This document shows, one piece after another, positions 15,008 through 23,492 of a stretch of 25,620 nucleotides of DNA. The position numbers and the translations under genes are program-made. Under the pieces are notes generated by a model. That model was given only the letters and a program-made list of their open reading frames with translations. It ran no database searches and was not told the DNA's origin. This DNA is from Gammaproteobacteria bacterium (lineage in GTDB: Bacteria > Pseudomonadota > Gammaproteobacteria > Woeseiales > Woeseiaceae): assembly GCA_002717685.1 (NCBI GenBank), contig PBBK01000029.1:1-25620 (forward strand), given 5' to 3'. Every line of letters begins with the position of its first letter. The stretch's first letter is position 1.

Positions 15008-17202
15008 CTAAAAAACATGTCTAGTTTTATCTTGTCGTCAACGATATCTAATGTTGCTGTACCTTTTTTGCCAAAGTTCTTTCTAAATAGCATTTCTTTG
15101 GCAAGAGGTCGTTTAATTTCGTTATTAATAACACGTTGCATGGGCCTTGCACCCATTACTTCATCATATCCTTTTTCAACTAACCAATCAATAACTATTG
15201 GTTTATAAACAACATCTATTTCACGTTGCTTAGAAAGAATATTCAAATCATTAATAAACTTAATTGCTACTTGTTTGACATTTTCTATAGACAGTTTATT
15301 AAAGTTAACTGTCGCATCTAGTCTATTTCTAAACTCTGGCGAAAAAAACTTTTTAACTGCTTTTTCATGTGCATTATCATGTTTGGAACCACCAAAACCT
15401 ATTGATCGTTCTTCTGCTTTTGCGGCACCTAAGTTAGATGTCATTATAAGTGTTACATGTCTGCCACTTACTGTTTTACCGTTTGATGCTGTAATAATTC
15501 CATCGTCCATAAATTGTAATAAAATATTTAATACATCTAAATGTGCTTTTTCTACTTCGTCTAATAACAATACACAATTTGTTTTTTCTTCTAATTCATT
15601 TATTAATGCACCAGATCCTACAGATCCATCTTCATACCCAACATACCCCGGAGGTGCTCCAATCAATTTAGATACTGCATGTCGTTCTTGGTATTCAGAC
15701 ATATCAAACTTAACTAGGGGTAAGTCCATGTAATGGGCCAATTGTCTTGCAGTTTCAGTTTTACCACAACCTGTGGGGCCTGTAAACAAATAACAACCAA
15801 CAGGTTTCTTGGGATCCTTTAGTCCTGCTTTTGATATATAAAGTGAATCTAATAATACTTGAAGGGCGTCATCTTGTCCAAACACCTTAGTTTTTAAATT
15901 CTGTTCTAATTCTATTATACTTTTATCTTGTTCTACTTCTTTATGACTAATTGTATCTAACGGTATCTTTGCTATTTTTGATAATTCTACTTTAATTTCC
16001 TCGGTATCTACAATAAGTTTACGTTTATGATCTGGTGTAATACGTTGTCTTGCACCTGCGGCATCTATTAAATCTATTGCTTTATCGGGCAACTTTTTAT
16101 CTAATAAGTATTGTGCTGACAAATCAACTGCCGCATCTAGTGCCTGTTCTGTATATGTTAAACTAAAAAATTCCGCATAATGCTCGGATGCGCCTCGTAT
16201 AATTTTCTTTGCATCTTCTATACTAGGTTCATCTATAGTAAGTTTTTGGAAGCGTCTAACCAATGCTCTATCTTTTTCAAAATGCTGTCTGTATTCTTCT
16301 TGTGTGGTAGAACCTATACAATGTAATTTTCCTTTTTGTAATGCTGGTTTTAGCATGTTTGCAACATCCATAGAGCCATTACCACCGGCACCAGCACCCA
16401 TAATCATATGTATTTCATCTATAAACAATATAGCATCATCACGTTCTTCTAATTCATCTAATACTGCTTTTAATCGTTCTTCGAAATCGCCTCTATATTT
16501 TGTTCCAGCCAACAATGCTCCAATATCTAAATTATATACTGTATTTTCTTTTATTATATCTGGAACATTATTATCTACTATTAACCTTGCTAATCCTTCT
16601 ACTATTGCAGTTTTGCCTACACCCGGATCACCAACCATTATAACATTGTTTTTCTTTCTGCGAGCAATAGTTTGTGCAAGTTGATCTACTTCTAATTCTC
16701 TACCAATAAGCGGATCTATTTTTTTCAGAATGGCAAGTTCGTTAAAATTATCACAAAAAGTATCCAATGCACTACCATCCTCATCTTCCTCTGTGAGTTT
16801 TTCTATTAAAATTTCTTTACTAACCTTATTACGTTGCAAATAAAAACTTGCAGGGGAATGCTGTTCTGCTAAAATAGATAACAACAAATCTCGAGGATCT
16901 AGTTTATTTTTACCAGTAAATAAACTTTGAGTAAATGCTCTATTAAAAACTCGTTCTAATGTGTTTGTTTTCTTTGGCTTTGTATTAGAATCTATTTTTA
17001 TATCATTCATTTCGTTAAGGACATAATAATCTACTTCTTGCAATACATCTTTTGAATCTACTTTCATTTCTTTTAAAAAAGATCCAATGCCTCTGTCACG
17101 GAGTAGAGAATGCAGTAGGTGCTCTAGTGTAACATATTGATGTCTATGTTCCTCTGCTAACTTAAAAGCTCGTTTAACAATAGGTTCAATCTTGTCCGCC
17201 AC
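15004..17202 (-). CDS. clpA: ClpA-type AAA+ protein unfoldase, phage-encoded
   Basis: 732 aa, full-length ClpA layout. A Clp N-domain (about 1-140, LAEEHRHQYVTLEHLLHSLL) is followed by AAA module 1 with Walker A GDPGVGKT (191-198) and Walker B ILFIDE (258-263). AAA module 2 has Walker A GPTGCGKT (475-482), Walker B VLLLDE (544-549) and sensor-2 GARP (684-687). The linker between modules is short, without the long ClpB middle domain, so this is a protease-partner unfoldase rather than a disaggregase. SIGFGG (600-605) matches the IGF/IGL loop that docks ClpA or ClpX on ClpP. No clpP is in the window, so host ClpP is the likely partner. The start is GTG at 17202, with AGGAAGG about 6 bases before it, inside the end of the deformylase gene (17-bp overlap). 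Confidence 0.92.
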   Translation of the reverse strand: MADKIEPIVKRAFKLAEEHRHQYVTLEHLLHSLLRDRGIGSFLKEMKVDSKDVLQEVDYYVLNEMNDIKIDSNTKPKKTNTLERVFNRAFTQSLFTGKNKLDPRDLLLSILAEQHSPASFYLQRNKVSKEILIEKLTEEDEDGSALDTFCDNFNELAILKKIDPLIGRELEVDQLAQTIARRKKNNVIMVGDPGVGKTAIVEGLARLIVDNNVPDIIKENTVYNLDIGALLAGTKYRGDFEERLKAVLDELEERDDAILFIDEIHMIMGAGAGGNGSMDVANMLKPALQKGKLHCIGSTTQEEYRQHFEKDRALVRRFQKLTIDEPSIEDAKKIIRGASEHYAEFFSLTYTEQALDAAVDLSAQYLLDKKLPDKAIDLIDAAGARQRITPDHKRKLIVDTEEIKVELSKIAKIPLDTISHKEVEQDKSIIELEQNLKTKVFGQDDALQVLLDSLYISKAGLKDPKKPVGCYLFTGPTGCGKTETARQLAHYMDLPLVKFDMSEYQERHAVSKLIGAPPGYVGYEDGSVGSGALINELEEKTNCVLLLDEVEKAHLDVLNILLQFMDDGIITASNGKTVSGRHVTLIMTSNLGAAKAEERSIGFGGSKHDNAHEKAVKKFFSPEFRNRLDATVNFNKLSIENVKQVAIKFINDLNILSKQREIDVVYKPIVIDWLVEKGYDEVMGARPMQRVINNEIKRPLAKEMLFRKNFGKKGTATLDIVDDKIKLDMFFS

Positions 17203-17704
17203 GTTTTGCCTTCCTATAAAGTTTTTTTAAATACTTTTTTTGTTTTTGCCTAGCCATTTGCAAAGTTAATTTAGCAACTTTATCTGTATACAATATGCCA
17301 TCTAAATGTTCAAGTTCATGACAATAACATCTAGCCATAATATCTGTAAAAGTCATTGTTTGTTCTTTACCATGTAGGTCAGTAAATTCTGCAACAACCT
17401 CTTTTGGTCTACCTATTCTAAGAAACAAACCCGGAAAAGATAAGCATCCTTCTGTACCATACACTAATTCTTCAGACATACTTACTACTTTAGGATTAAA
17501 ACATGCAAGCGCCTGTTCAGGATCGCCTATTAAAAACATCCTATAGTTTAATCCTACTTGCGGTGCCGCCAAACCTATTCCGTTGTATTCAAACATAATT
17601 GGTGCCATTTCTGTAGCCAATTTCTCTGGATCTACATCATTATTAAAATCAAAATCTACAGCGGATTGACGCAAAATAAGATTTGTGTCCTTAACTAATT
17701 CCAT
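17186..17704 (-). CDS. def: Peptide deformylase
   Basis: 172 aa. All three family motifs are present: GIGLAAPQVG (42-51), EGCLSFPG (85-92, metal ligand C87) and HELEHLDG (129-136, ligands H129 and H133, catalytic E130). It removes the N-formyl group from new proteins, using Fe2+ or Zn2+. Phage deformylases are well known in marine T4-like viruses and usually lack the long C-terminal extension; this one keeps a short basic tail (KKYLKKLYRKAKRGGQD). ATG at 17704 has a strong site (AGGAG, 5 bases). It overlaps clpA by 17 bp, so the two are translated together. Confidence 0.95.
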   Translation of the reverse strand: MELVKDTNLILRQSAVDFDFNNDVDPEKLATEMAPIMFEYNGIGLAAPQVGLNYRMFLIGDPEQALACFNPKVVSMSEELVYGTEGCLSFPGLFLRIGRPKEVVAEFTDLHGKEQTMTFTDIMARCYCHELEHLDGILYTDKVAKLTLQMARQKQKKYLKKLYRKAKRGGQD

Positions 17705-17716
17705 TTGTCTCCTAAA

Positions 17717-17726
17717 AATATTTATT
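17717..17726 (-). promoter_or_regulatory. Candidate phage late promoter (AATAAATATT)
   Basis: Minus-strand AATAAATATT lies 12 bases before the deformylase ATG in a 52-bp gap, one of the few gaps in the region, and could start a def-clpA transcript. The same decamer occurs at 2646-2655 in another context, so it is not specific proof. Confidence 0.4.
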
Positions 17727-17756
17727 GTTAACTACTACTATAGTATAACATATATA

Positions 17757-18872
17757 TTAATAATTTACAAGAAATTTAATTCGTTTTTTGATTGATTCAG
17801 TAGCCGGTTCTACTACTGGTTCTTGGGTAATTGTAGGATTCATAAAGATAGCCTTGTATTTTGTTTTATCTAAAGTAACATTTGCTTCAATATTATCTCT
17901 ATTGAAATCCTTTGGTAGGGAATGCCTAAATGATGAAAATTTCCACTCATCTACATTAGTAATATTTTTAACATCTTTTAAAATATTTTGTATTTTCATG
18001 AAGTAGTTTTTATCACGTTTAATTTCAACAAATACAAGATAATTTCCATCTTCATCGGAACCTGGCGATACTTCTGCATCTAGAATATCATATTGTCCCT
18101 GTTCGATAAAATGGGCAAGGTCTTGTGCGGGTGGTTCATATTTAAGAACTTTAAATGTTGTAACTATTGTTTCTTCTTCTGCACCTAATTTTGGTTGGAA
18201 TGTATCAATTGCAATTACGTTATCTATTATATCTCGTAAATCATTAGGTTCTAATCCTTCTCGTACTACTGATTCCATTGGCATTGGTGTTTGTGCCGCC
18301 ATGTTAGGATCAGGTGTGTCTTGATATTGTTCTTCACCTCCTGCTCCTTCATCATATGCATCCTTGACATCTTCTAATTTAATATCATCGTCGCCCGAAG
18401 TCCCAGCCGTATCTGCCAAGAATTCATCTATAAAATGTCTAGGAATTTCTATTTTAACTAACCATGTAGGAATTTTTATAAGTTTTGCCCTACGTTTTCC
18501 TTCCGAACGCTTCTTTTGCCCTTCATCTGTAAATGGCTCTTCATTGGCTCTAGTTTCCGAATCTTCGGGGTGTACAAGTTTTGCTGGCTTTAAATAATGA
18601 TCTTCTTTATAACTAACTTTAATGCCATGTTTAGTAAGGCGTTTTGTTGCATCGGGATCAGGCATTAGTTTATACGGATACATTATTGTACATGTAATCC
18701 AATATTTTTCTATTTGAGGACCATCAACTAGTTCGCCTTTTTTCCAATTTTTAAATGCATAAATGTCTAAACTGTCTAAAACATCTTCCCATTCTAATAG
18801 AAGGTCAAGTAGCGTTTCACTACCGTGTATAGAGTTTATATTATCGTTAATTGATTCAAATTCTTGTGGCAT
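17757..18872 (-). CDS. 371-aa conserved-looking phage protein, unknown role
   Basis: Starts at ATG 18872, 23 bp after the clamp-loader gene, with a weak AGGG site. The N-terminal part (1-150) has ETLLDLLLEWEDVLDSLDIYAFKNW, YWITCTIMYPYKLMPDPDATKRL and IPTWLVKIEIPRHFIDEFL. A disordered acidic/Gly/Pro stretch (about 155-205) links it to a C-terminal domain (about 206-370) with LRDIIDNVIAIDTFQPKLGAEEE and YLVFVEIKRDKNYFMKIQNIL. It looks like two domains joined by a linker. I have the impression that similar proteins occur in T4-like marine phages but cannot name one. It takes the place where T4 has gene 62 after gene 44, yet it is much longer and shows no resemblance that I can see. Confidence 0.75.
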   Translation of the reverse strand: MPQEFESINDNINSIHGSETLLDLLLEWEDVLDSLDIYAFKNWKKGELVDGPQIEKYWITCTIMYPYKLMPDPDATKRLTKHGIKVSYKEDHYLKPAKLVHPEDSETRANEEPFTDEGQKKRSEGKRRAKLIKIPTWLVKIEIPRHFIDEFLADTAGTSGDDDIKLEDVKDAYDEGAGGEEQYQDTPDPNMAAQTPMPMESVVREGLEPNDLRDIIDNVIAIDTFQPKLGAEEETIVTTFKVLKYEPPAQDLAHFIEQGQYDILDAEVSPGSDEDGNYLVFVEIKRDKNYFMKIQNILKDVKNITNVDEWKFSSFRHSLPKDFNRDNIEANVTLDKTKYKAIFMNPTITQEPVVEPATESIKKRIKFLVNY

Positions 18873-18895
18873 AGTTCCAAGACCCTTTACTATAT

Positions 18896-19816
18896 TTAGC
18901 CTGTTTTTAACTTTTCTAATTCAATTAGAGTTGCTGAAAGATTAATTTCCGGATCTGCTATCATACCATGCTTAACTAATCCGTTGCGGATTATAAGAAT
19001 TGCTTCATCCTGTTTATCATCTGTACCCCAAAAGTCTAAATTTCTATACAAAAACCTGTACACATCTTCATATTCTTCTAATCCTATTTGTTCACAAATA
19101 AGTTTTCGTGCTTCTTTAACTTTACCTTCTCTAAACAATGCAATCATAGCAAGTTTATAATCTTGTGAATTGTCGGTGTCTTCGGGAAATGCAAGTTTAC
19201 CTGTAGCACAATTTAATTGAATATTGTTTATAGTTTTACGTAAATCTGGATATGATGCTTTAACAAATGATTCAAGTAATTCTACATTAAAATCTATTTC
19301 TTCTCGTGCAAGTATTTCGCCTACTCGCACCATAAAATCTGTTTCGTTTAAATGTTGAATATAACATGTTTGACATCTAGAATTAATTGCAGGTAATATT
19401 TTGTTATGATAATTACAAGTTAAAATAAACCTAAGAACTGTATGGTATTCTTCCATAAGTCCTCTTAAAACAGATTGTGCATTAGGAGTTAAATAATCTG
19501 CTTCGTCTAATATAATAACTTTAAAATCGCCCCAAGGCATAGTTTGTGAAAAGTTATTAATTTTAGTTCGCATATCATCTACACGATTTTCACGAGATGC
19601 ATTAATATAAAATGTATCGGCGTCTTCAACTTCCATTGCTGTACATAACAATTTAGCAAGGGTTGTTTTTCCTGTGCCCGGAGAACCGCTAAACAATAAA
19701 TGTGGTATTGATTTTTCTTCTATCCAATTTGTTACTTGCTGTCTAAGAACAGAGTCTTTAAACACATATTCTTCGACTGTTTGTGGTCTATATTTTTCTA
19801 CCCAAAGAGTTTTCAT
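18896..19816 (-). CDS. 44: Sliding-clamp loader large subunit (T4 gp44/RFC-like ATPase)
   Basis: 306 aa. Opens with WVEKYRPQTVEEYV (5-18), the RFC-box start, then Walker A SGSPGTGKTTLAKLL (43-57), Walker B IILDEAD (101-107) and the SRC motif NSRCQT (145-150) with the trans-acting arginine finger, all diagnostic of clamp-loader ATPases. It loads the phage sliding clamp (gp45) onto primer-template DNA in the replisome. ATG at 19816 overlaps the DUF3310 stop (ATGA). In T4 it works with gp62; no gp62 is recognised next to it here. This is the firmest sign that the AT-rich part is a T4-like virus. Confidence 0.93.
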   Translation of the reverse strand: MKTLWVEKYRPQTVEEYVFKDSVLRQQVTNWIEEKSIPHLLFSGSPGTGKTTLAKLLCTAMEVEDADTFYINASRENRVDDMRTKINNFSQTMPWGDFKVIILDEADYLTPNAQSVLRGLMEEYHTVLRFILTCNYHNKILPAINSRCQTCYIQHLNETDFMVRVGEILAREEIDFNVELLESFVKASYPDLRKTINNIQLNCATGKLAFPEDTDNSQDYKLAMIALFREGKVKEARKLICEQIGLEEYEDVYRFLYRNLDFWGTDDKQDEAILIIRNGLVKHGMIADPEINLSATLIELEKLKTG

Positions 19817-20076
19817 TTGTCCATTCCGCTAAAGTGATATAATAGTATACTATAATGTAGGGCTTTTAGCAAGTCTTTTTTATTCTTTCCTTCTTTATCT
19901 CCGAACCTATAAAGATATTTTATAGCATTTGCTCTGCAAAAAGGTTCAGCAATTTGTAAGTGATTAAAGACATCTTGTATTTGAAATCCTTCTGTTGCAT
20001 AATGCTCGCCATATGTTTTATTAATATATTCCGTTAGTTCTTTTAAAATTTCTCCTTCATTATATCTATATTTCAT
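19813..20076 (-). CDS. DUF3310-family small phage protein
   Basis: 87 aa. The block FCRANAIKYLYRFGDKEGKNKKDLLKALHYSILLYH (residues about 47-82, quoted in part: FCRANAIKYLYRFGDK, then DLLKALHYSILLYH) matches the DUF3310 pattern of a fixed N-x-I-K-Y-x-x-R followed by a D-L-x-K-A helix. The family is common in phages and its biochemical role is not settled. ATG at 20076 follows AAGGAGACA, the same ribosome-site wording as at def. It is coupled to gene 44 by an ATGA overlap. Confidence 0.8.
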   Translation of the reverse strand: MKYRYNEGEILKELTEYINKTYGEHYATEGFQIQDVFNHLQIAEPFCRANAIKYLYRFGDKEGKNKKDLLKALHYSILLYHFSGMDK

Positions 20077-20083
20077 TGTCTCC

Positions 20084-20326
20084 TTAATTTAAATAATAAG
20101 ATGTTATCTCATCATCAGAGGCTTCGGGTGAGGCCTCTGCCATTTTCATAATTATTTCATGTAATTGGTCTGCCTCGTCTTCATCTTCAGGATAAAAGAG
20201 CACCTCTTCGGCACCTATGCTTTGTAAATATTCTTTTGATTTTCGCAGTTCGTTGTGTTCAAAAATTATGCCGTTAATACATAACTTACCTTCTATTACA
20301 CACATAATTGGATTTGCATCAATCAT
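20084..20326 (-). CDS. Small acidic hypothetical protein
   Basis: 80 aa from ATG at 20326, which overlaps the glycosyltransferase stop as ATGA; this is a better start than an in-frame ATG four codons upstream. Contains a beta hairpin-like start (IMCVIEGKLCINGIIFEHNEL), a helix and a very acidic end (EDEDEADQLHEIIMKMAEASPEASDDE). No known domain. It ends 7 bp before the DUF3310 gene. Confidence 0.65.
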   Translation of the reverse strand: MIDANPIMCVIEGKLCINGIIFEHNELRKSKEYLQSIGAEEVLFYPEDEDEADQLHEIIMKMAEASPEASDDEITSYYLN

Positions 20327-20946
20327 ATTACTACCCATTTAACATGTCCTACTTTAAGTGTGGGTATTACTTTTGGCTTAATGCCAGTTTTTTCATATAC
20401 ATTTCTTGCAAATATCAAATCTTCTGCTACCCAGGTAGGGTCGCCATTTGGTCGTTCTATCTTAGGAATATAATAAAATGGAAATTCTAATTGTTGAATT
20501 AAACTACTATGTATTTTCATAAAGCCGCCTGCAACATGATCTACTTCAAACATTTCTTTATGACTTAAAATTTCCTTTGGTGACAATAATGTTGGTTCAT
20601 CTTTCCAGTAACCTACCAAACTTGTTCGGTTGTTAGGATTAAAAATATACCATCCACTTACAAACAATTCTTTAGAATACATTAATTCTTGCATTTGTGG
20701 TAAAGAAAACTTAATGTCTGCATCTATAAAGATAAACCATTCAACCGTTTTTGCAAATTCATATGGTTTAGATTGATCGCCTCGTGTTAGTAATTTGTTT
20801 CGACCTTCTATTTGATTTGAAGCAACCATATTCATAATTATACCATCTTCGTTTTTGGCAAGCCATTCTTGAAAAGGTACCCATTGTTGAAACAACAAAC
20901 TAGGTACCATTTGGTGTCCTGATGGTATTAAAAATGCATATTTCAT
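20323..20946 (-). CDS. GT-A-like glycosyltransferase
   Basis: 207 aa from ATG at 20946, in an ATGA overlap with the SGNH gene; the in-frame Met five codons upstream lies inside that gene. FIFIDADIKF (about 72-81) is the D-x-D strand that binds nucleotide-sugar with a metal. SNQIEGRNKLL before it and the later FEVDHVAGGFMKIHSSLI and WVAEDLIFARNVYEKTG fit the acceptor side of small family-2-like or phage DUF-type glycosyltransferases. VAEDLIF could hold the catalytic acid. Possible targets are phage DNA, virion proteins or host surface glycans; nothing in the sequence decides this. The pairing with an SGNH hydrolase suggests sugar decoration and acyl removal or transfer (inference). Confidence 0.75.
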   Translation of the reverse strand: MKYAFLIPSGHQMVPSLLFQQWVPFQEWLAKNEDGIIMNMVASNQIEGRNKLLTRGDQSKPYEFAKTVEWFIFIDADIKFSLPQMQELMYSKELFVSGWYIFNPNNRTSLVGYWKDEPTLLSPKEILSHKEMFEVDHVAGGFMKIHSSLIQQLEFPFYYIPKIERPNGDPTWVAEDLIFARNVYEKTGIKPKVIPTLKVGHVKWVVI

Positions 20947-21599
20947 ATTGTTTTTAACCATTCTTGTAATGGCTTTGAGACTAGTTCTCCTATTGCTTTA
21001 TTACCTTCTAATGTAGGATGTCCTATAATATGTCCGCCTTGTTGCCATGGTCCTAATTCAATGTATAGTTCATTGTGGTAAGTAGGATCTTTATATATTA
21101 CTTCGTCTATAGATGGTAACACGTTTAGCACTTTTATATTGCCATAATTATACTGCCCCATATCTGGTCTAATGTGAAATATTGCACATGGTTTATTAAT
21201 AGAACTAATGTAAGCAATTGCAAAACGACTAAAAGACAGTTGGTTATTTGTTCTTTCTTTTTCACTTCTAATGCCTACCGTTTTACAACTATCTTTTAAC
21301 GTATAATGATCTACGTCATTAGACGTAACTAAATCAAAGTCATCGTTAATTGTAAGTAAAAATCTAGGTTCAAATGATTCTTGCAGTAATATAAAATCAA
21401 ATTTAGATATGTCTATTTTATCTAGTAATGTTGCATAATTTAAATACCCACCTCCTGGAAACGAGTATACTACAAGATTGGATATTCCTAAAAAATTGTA
21501 CCAACCTATTTGATTTTCAATAACTTCACCTAAAGGATTTGAAGGATCTAATTTATGTGTTCCTCCTGATATGCTACAACCTATTATTAATCCTTTCAT
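20943..21599 (-). CDS. SGNH/GDSL-like hydrolase
   Basis: 218 aa. N-terminal GLIIGCSISGGTH (3-15) corresponds to SGNH block I with the nucleophile Ser in a G-x-S context. FDFILLQESFEPR (about 68-80) fits the central strand. IIGHPTLEGNKAIGELV near the C-terminus fits block V (x-H-P-x-x-x-G-N/H) with the catalytic His. Such enzymes remove or move acyl groups on lipids or sugars. The expected Asp three residues before the His is not obvious, so catalysis is not certain. ATG at 21599 overlaps the zinc-ribbon gene stop (ATGA) and the gene couples to a glycosyltransferase downstream. No signal peptide is seen. Confidence 0.7.
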   Translation of the reverse strand: MKGLIIGCSISGGTHKLDPSNPLGEVIENQIGWYNFLGISNLVVYSFPGGGYLNYATLLDKIDISKFDFILLQESFEPRFLLTINDDFDLVTSNDVDHYTLKDSCKTVGIRSEKERTNNQLSFSRFAIAYISSINKPCAIFHIRPDMGQYNYGNIKVLNVLPSIDEVIYKDPTYHNELYIELGPWQQGGHIIGHPTLEGNKAIGELVSKPLQEWLKTI

Positions 21600-21823
21600 A
21601 TTCCGCTAACTCTCTCCTCATCTCGCAGGTCATCATTTATAATACTATTGGGTTTAATCTCTACTTCTTTTGTTTGACCACAATGCATACAATGTACCTT
21701 TTCATCGCTTGGAAGGGTTAAATTATAATTTGTTAATTTAGTTGGAGATATTGCATAACTCCACCATAGGTGACATAAGTCACATTCAAAATGGTATATT
21801 ATTTCTGCTGTATATCTATGCAT
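21596..21823 (-). CDS. Small zinc-ribbon protein
   Basis: 75 aa. Two Cys pairs, FECDLCHLWW (C14, C17) and VHCMHCGQTK (C45, C48), make a four-Cys zinc ribbon; conserved Trp pair WW after the first knuckle. Start ATG at 21823, 6 bp after the VOC stop and without a ribosome site. Such minimal ribbons occur widely in T4-like phage accessory regions; a nucleic-acid or protein-binding role is inference. Confidence 0.75.
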   Translation of the reverse strand: MHRYTAEIIYHFECDLCHLWWSYAISPTKLTNYNLTLPSDEKVHCMHCGQTKEVEIKPNSIINDDLRDEERVSGI

Positions 21824-21829
21824 ACTATT

Positions 21830-22255
21830 TTATTGATTAAATAGTTCGTCGGGATTGATCATTGTTTTGATTTCTAAAACATTACCATTTGGGTCTTCGA
21901 TAAACATTGTTTCTTGTTCTAAGACTTCGCCTTTGAATCTTATATATGGTTTATCAATAAATTTTATATTATTTTGTATTATTTTTTCTTTAATAGCCTT
22001 GAAATCCTCTGCTTCGAAATGTACACCAAAATGTGGGACCGACACATTGCCCATATCTACATTGTGTCGTTCACTAGTTTGTTTGCAATTTGAATCATGT
22101 AACGTAAGTTCGTTGCCCCAAAAATTAATGTCGCACCATGAATCGGGCGGATTAATTTCCATATTACCTTTTGTACATCCTAATACATTACAATAAAAAT
22201 ATATCGCATTGTGTAAATCACCAGCAGGAATTGCTAAATGAAATCTGTTTGCCAC
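21830..22255 (-). CDS. VOC (glyoxalase/bleomycin-resistance) family protein
   Basis: 141 aa, one VOC unit pair. FHLAIPAGDLHNAIYFYCNVLGC (quoted in part: FHLAIPAGDLHNAIYFY) is the first beta-alpha-beta module with the metal-site His; VPHFGVHFEAEDF (about 73-85) starts the second with another His; MFIEDPNGNVLEI (about 117-129) holds the typical D-P-x-G-N and the Glu ligand. The family includes glyoxalase I, dioxygenases and resistance proteins, so the substrate is open. The start is GTG at 22255, abutting the aceA stop, with AGGAG inside the end of aceA; the two genes are therefore cotranslated. It could process a metabolite linked to the isocitrate lyase, but that is only positional. Confidence 0.85.
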   Translation of the reverse strand: MANRFHLAIPAGDLHNAIYFYCNVLGCTKGNMEINPPDSWCDINFWGNELTLHDSNCKQTSERHNVDMGNVSVPHFGVHFEAEDFKAIKEKIIQNNIKFIDKPYIRFKGEVLEQETMFIEDPNGNVLEIKTMINPDELFNQ

Positions 22256-23488
22256 TCAAAATTGCTCCTGTTCTGTTGAACCTTTTATAGCACTCAAGTC
22301 GGAACTACCTGTACATACTTGTCCTATTTCATCAAAGTAACTTGCGCCTACTTCTCTTTGATGTTTAACTGCGGTAAATCCTCTATCTTGTGCGGCAAAT
22401 TCATTTTGCTGTAGTTCAACAAAACCTGTCATACCGGTATCTCTATATTTACATGCTAAATCAAACATGCTGTAATTCAAAGAATGAAATCCTGCGAGAG
22501 TAATAAATTGATATTTTACACCTAAGTCGCCTAGTTCATTTTTAAAAGTACTTATTTGTGATTCGCTTAATTTTGCTTTCCAATTAAATGACGGAGAACA
22601 ATTATATGCAAACATTTTGTTTGGGTATTCTTCTCGTATTGCTTGACAAAATTCTTTGCATTCTCCAATGTCAGGGTTTCCTGTTTCCATCCAAATTAAA
22701 TCACAGTATGGCGCATAGGCAAGTCCCCTTGAAACTGCTTGGCCCATCCCTGCTTTTACTTTAAAGAATCCTTCACTTGTTCGCTCACCAGTAATGAATT
22801 CATTGTCATATGGATCTGAATCACTATTTAATAATGCACCTGCTAACGAATCTGTTCTTGCAATTAAAACAGTATCAACACCCAATATATCTGCGGCCAA
22901 TCTAGCGGCAACAAGTTTATTAATCATTTCTTGAGTTGGTACAAGTACCTTTCCGCCCATGTGTCCGCATTTTTTAGCAGATGATAATTGATCCTCAAGG
23001 TGTACACCTGCGGCACCTGCTTCAATCATGTGCTTCATTAACTCATGTGTATTAAGAACTCCACCAAAACCAGACTCCATGTCTGCAACAATAGGAAGAA
23101 AATAATCTATATCTCCTTCACCTTCCATTGTTTGTATTTGGTCTGCACGAGTAAATGTATTGTTAATTCGTTTAACTATAATTGGAACACTATTTGCCGC
23201 ATATAACGATTGATCTGGATACATTTCTAAACTATTATTCGCATCACCAGCAACTTGCCAACCACTAAGATAAACCGAATCAAGCCCTGCTTTTGCTTGT
23301 TGCATTGCTTGGTTACCTGTTAATGCACCCAATGCACTAACGTAATTTTGTGAATGGAATTTCTCCCAAAGTTTTTCGGCACCAGTTTGTGCTAAAGTGT
23401 ATTCTATTTTTAATGAACCTTTTAGCCTGATTACATCATCTTTAGTGTACGGTCGTTTTATACCATCCCACCTATTTTCTTTGCTCAA
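22256..23488 (-). CDS. aceA: Isocitrate lyase, in phage-like context
   Basis: 410 aa, near the usual length of bacterial class I enzymes. Diagnostic blocks: [10 protein letters not shown] (75-84), [10 protein letters not shown] (134-143), GVHLEDQ (161-167), the catalytic KKCGHMGGK (172-180, C174), LIARTDS (208-214) and [10 protein letters not shown] (295-304). It splits isocitrate into glyoxylate and succinate, the first step of the glyoxylate shunt. It looks complete and active. The start codon is TTG (23486-23488), supported by a perfect AAGGAGGT ribosome site that overlaps the stop of the preceding broken gene; no ATG is near. Base composition and packing match the phage genes downstream, so I place it on the phage side. 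A phage isocitrate lyase would be an auxiliary metabolic gene moving carbon in the host; origin from a host chromosome fragment is the alternative. Confidence 0.93.
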   Translation of the reverse strand: MSKENRWDGIKRPYTKDDVIRLKGSLKIEYTLAQTGAEKLWEKFHSQNYVSALGALTGNQAMQQAKAGLDSVYLSGWQVAGDANNSLEMYPDQSLYAANSVPIIVKRINNTFTRADQIQTMEGEGDIDYFLPIVADMESGFGGVLNTHELMKHMIEAGAAGVHLEDQLSSAKKCGHMGGKVLVPTQEMINKLVAARLAADILGVDTVLIARTDSLAGALLNSDSDPYDNEFITGERTSEGFFKVKAGMGQAVSRGLAYAPYCDLIWMETGNPDIGECKEFCQAIREEYPNKMFAYNCSPSFNWKAKLSESQISTFKNELGDLGVKYQFITLAGFHSLNYSMFDLACKYRDTGMTGFVELQQNEFAAQDRGFTAVKHQREVGASYFDEIGQVCTGSSDLSAIKGSTEQEQF

Positions 23489-23492
23489 TTTT

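Noticed and set aside
17736..17745. Palindrome TACTATAGTA in the def upstream gap as a terminator or operator
   Set aside because: A 10-bp AT-rich palindrome without a GC stem or T-run is expected by chance in this DNA.
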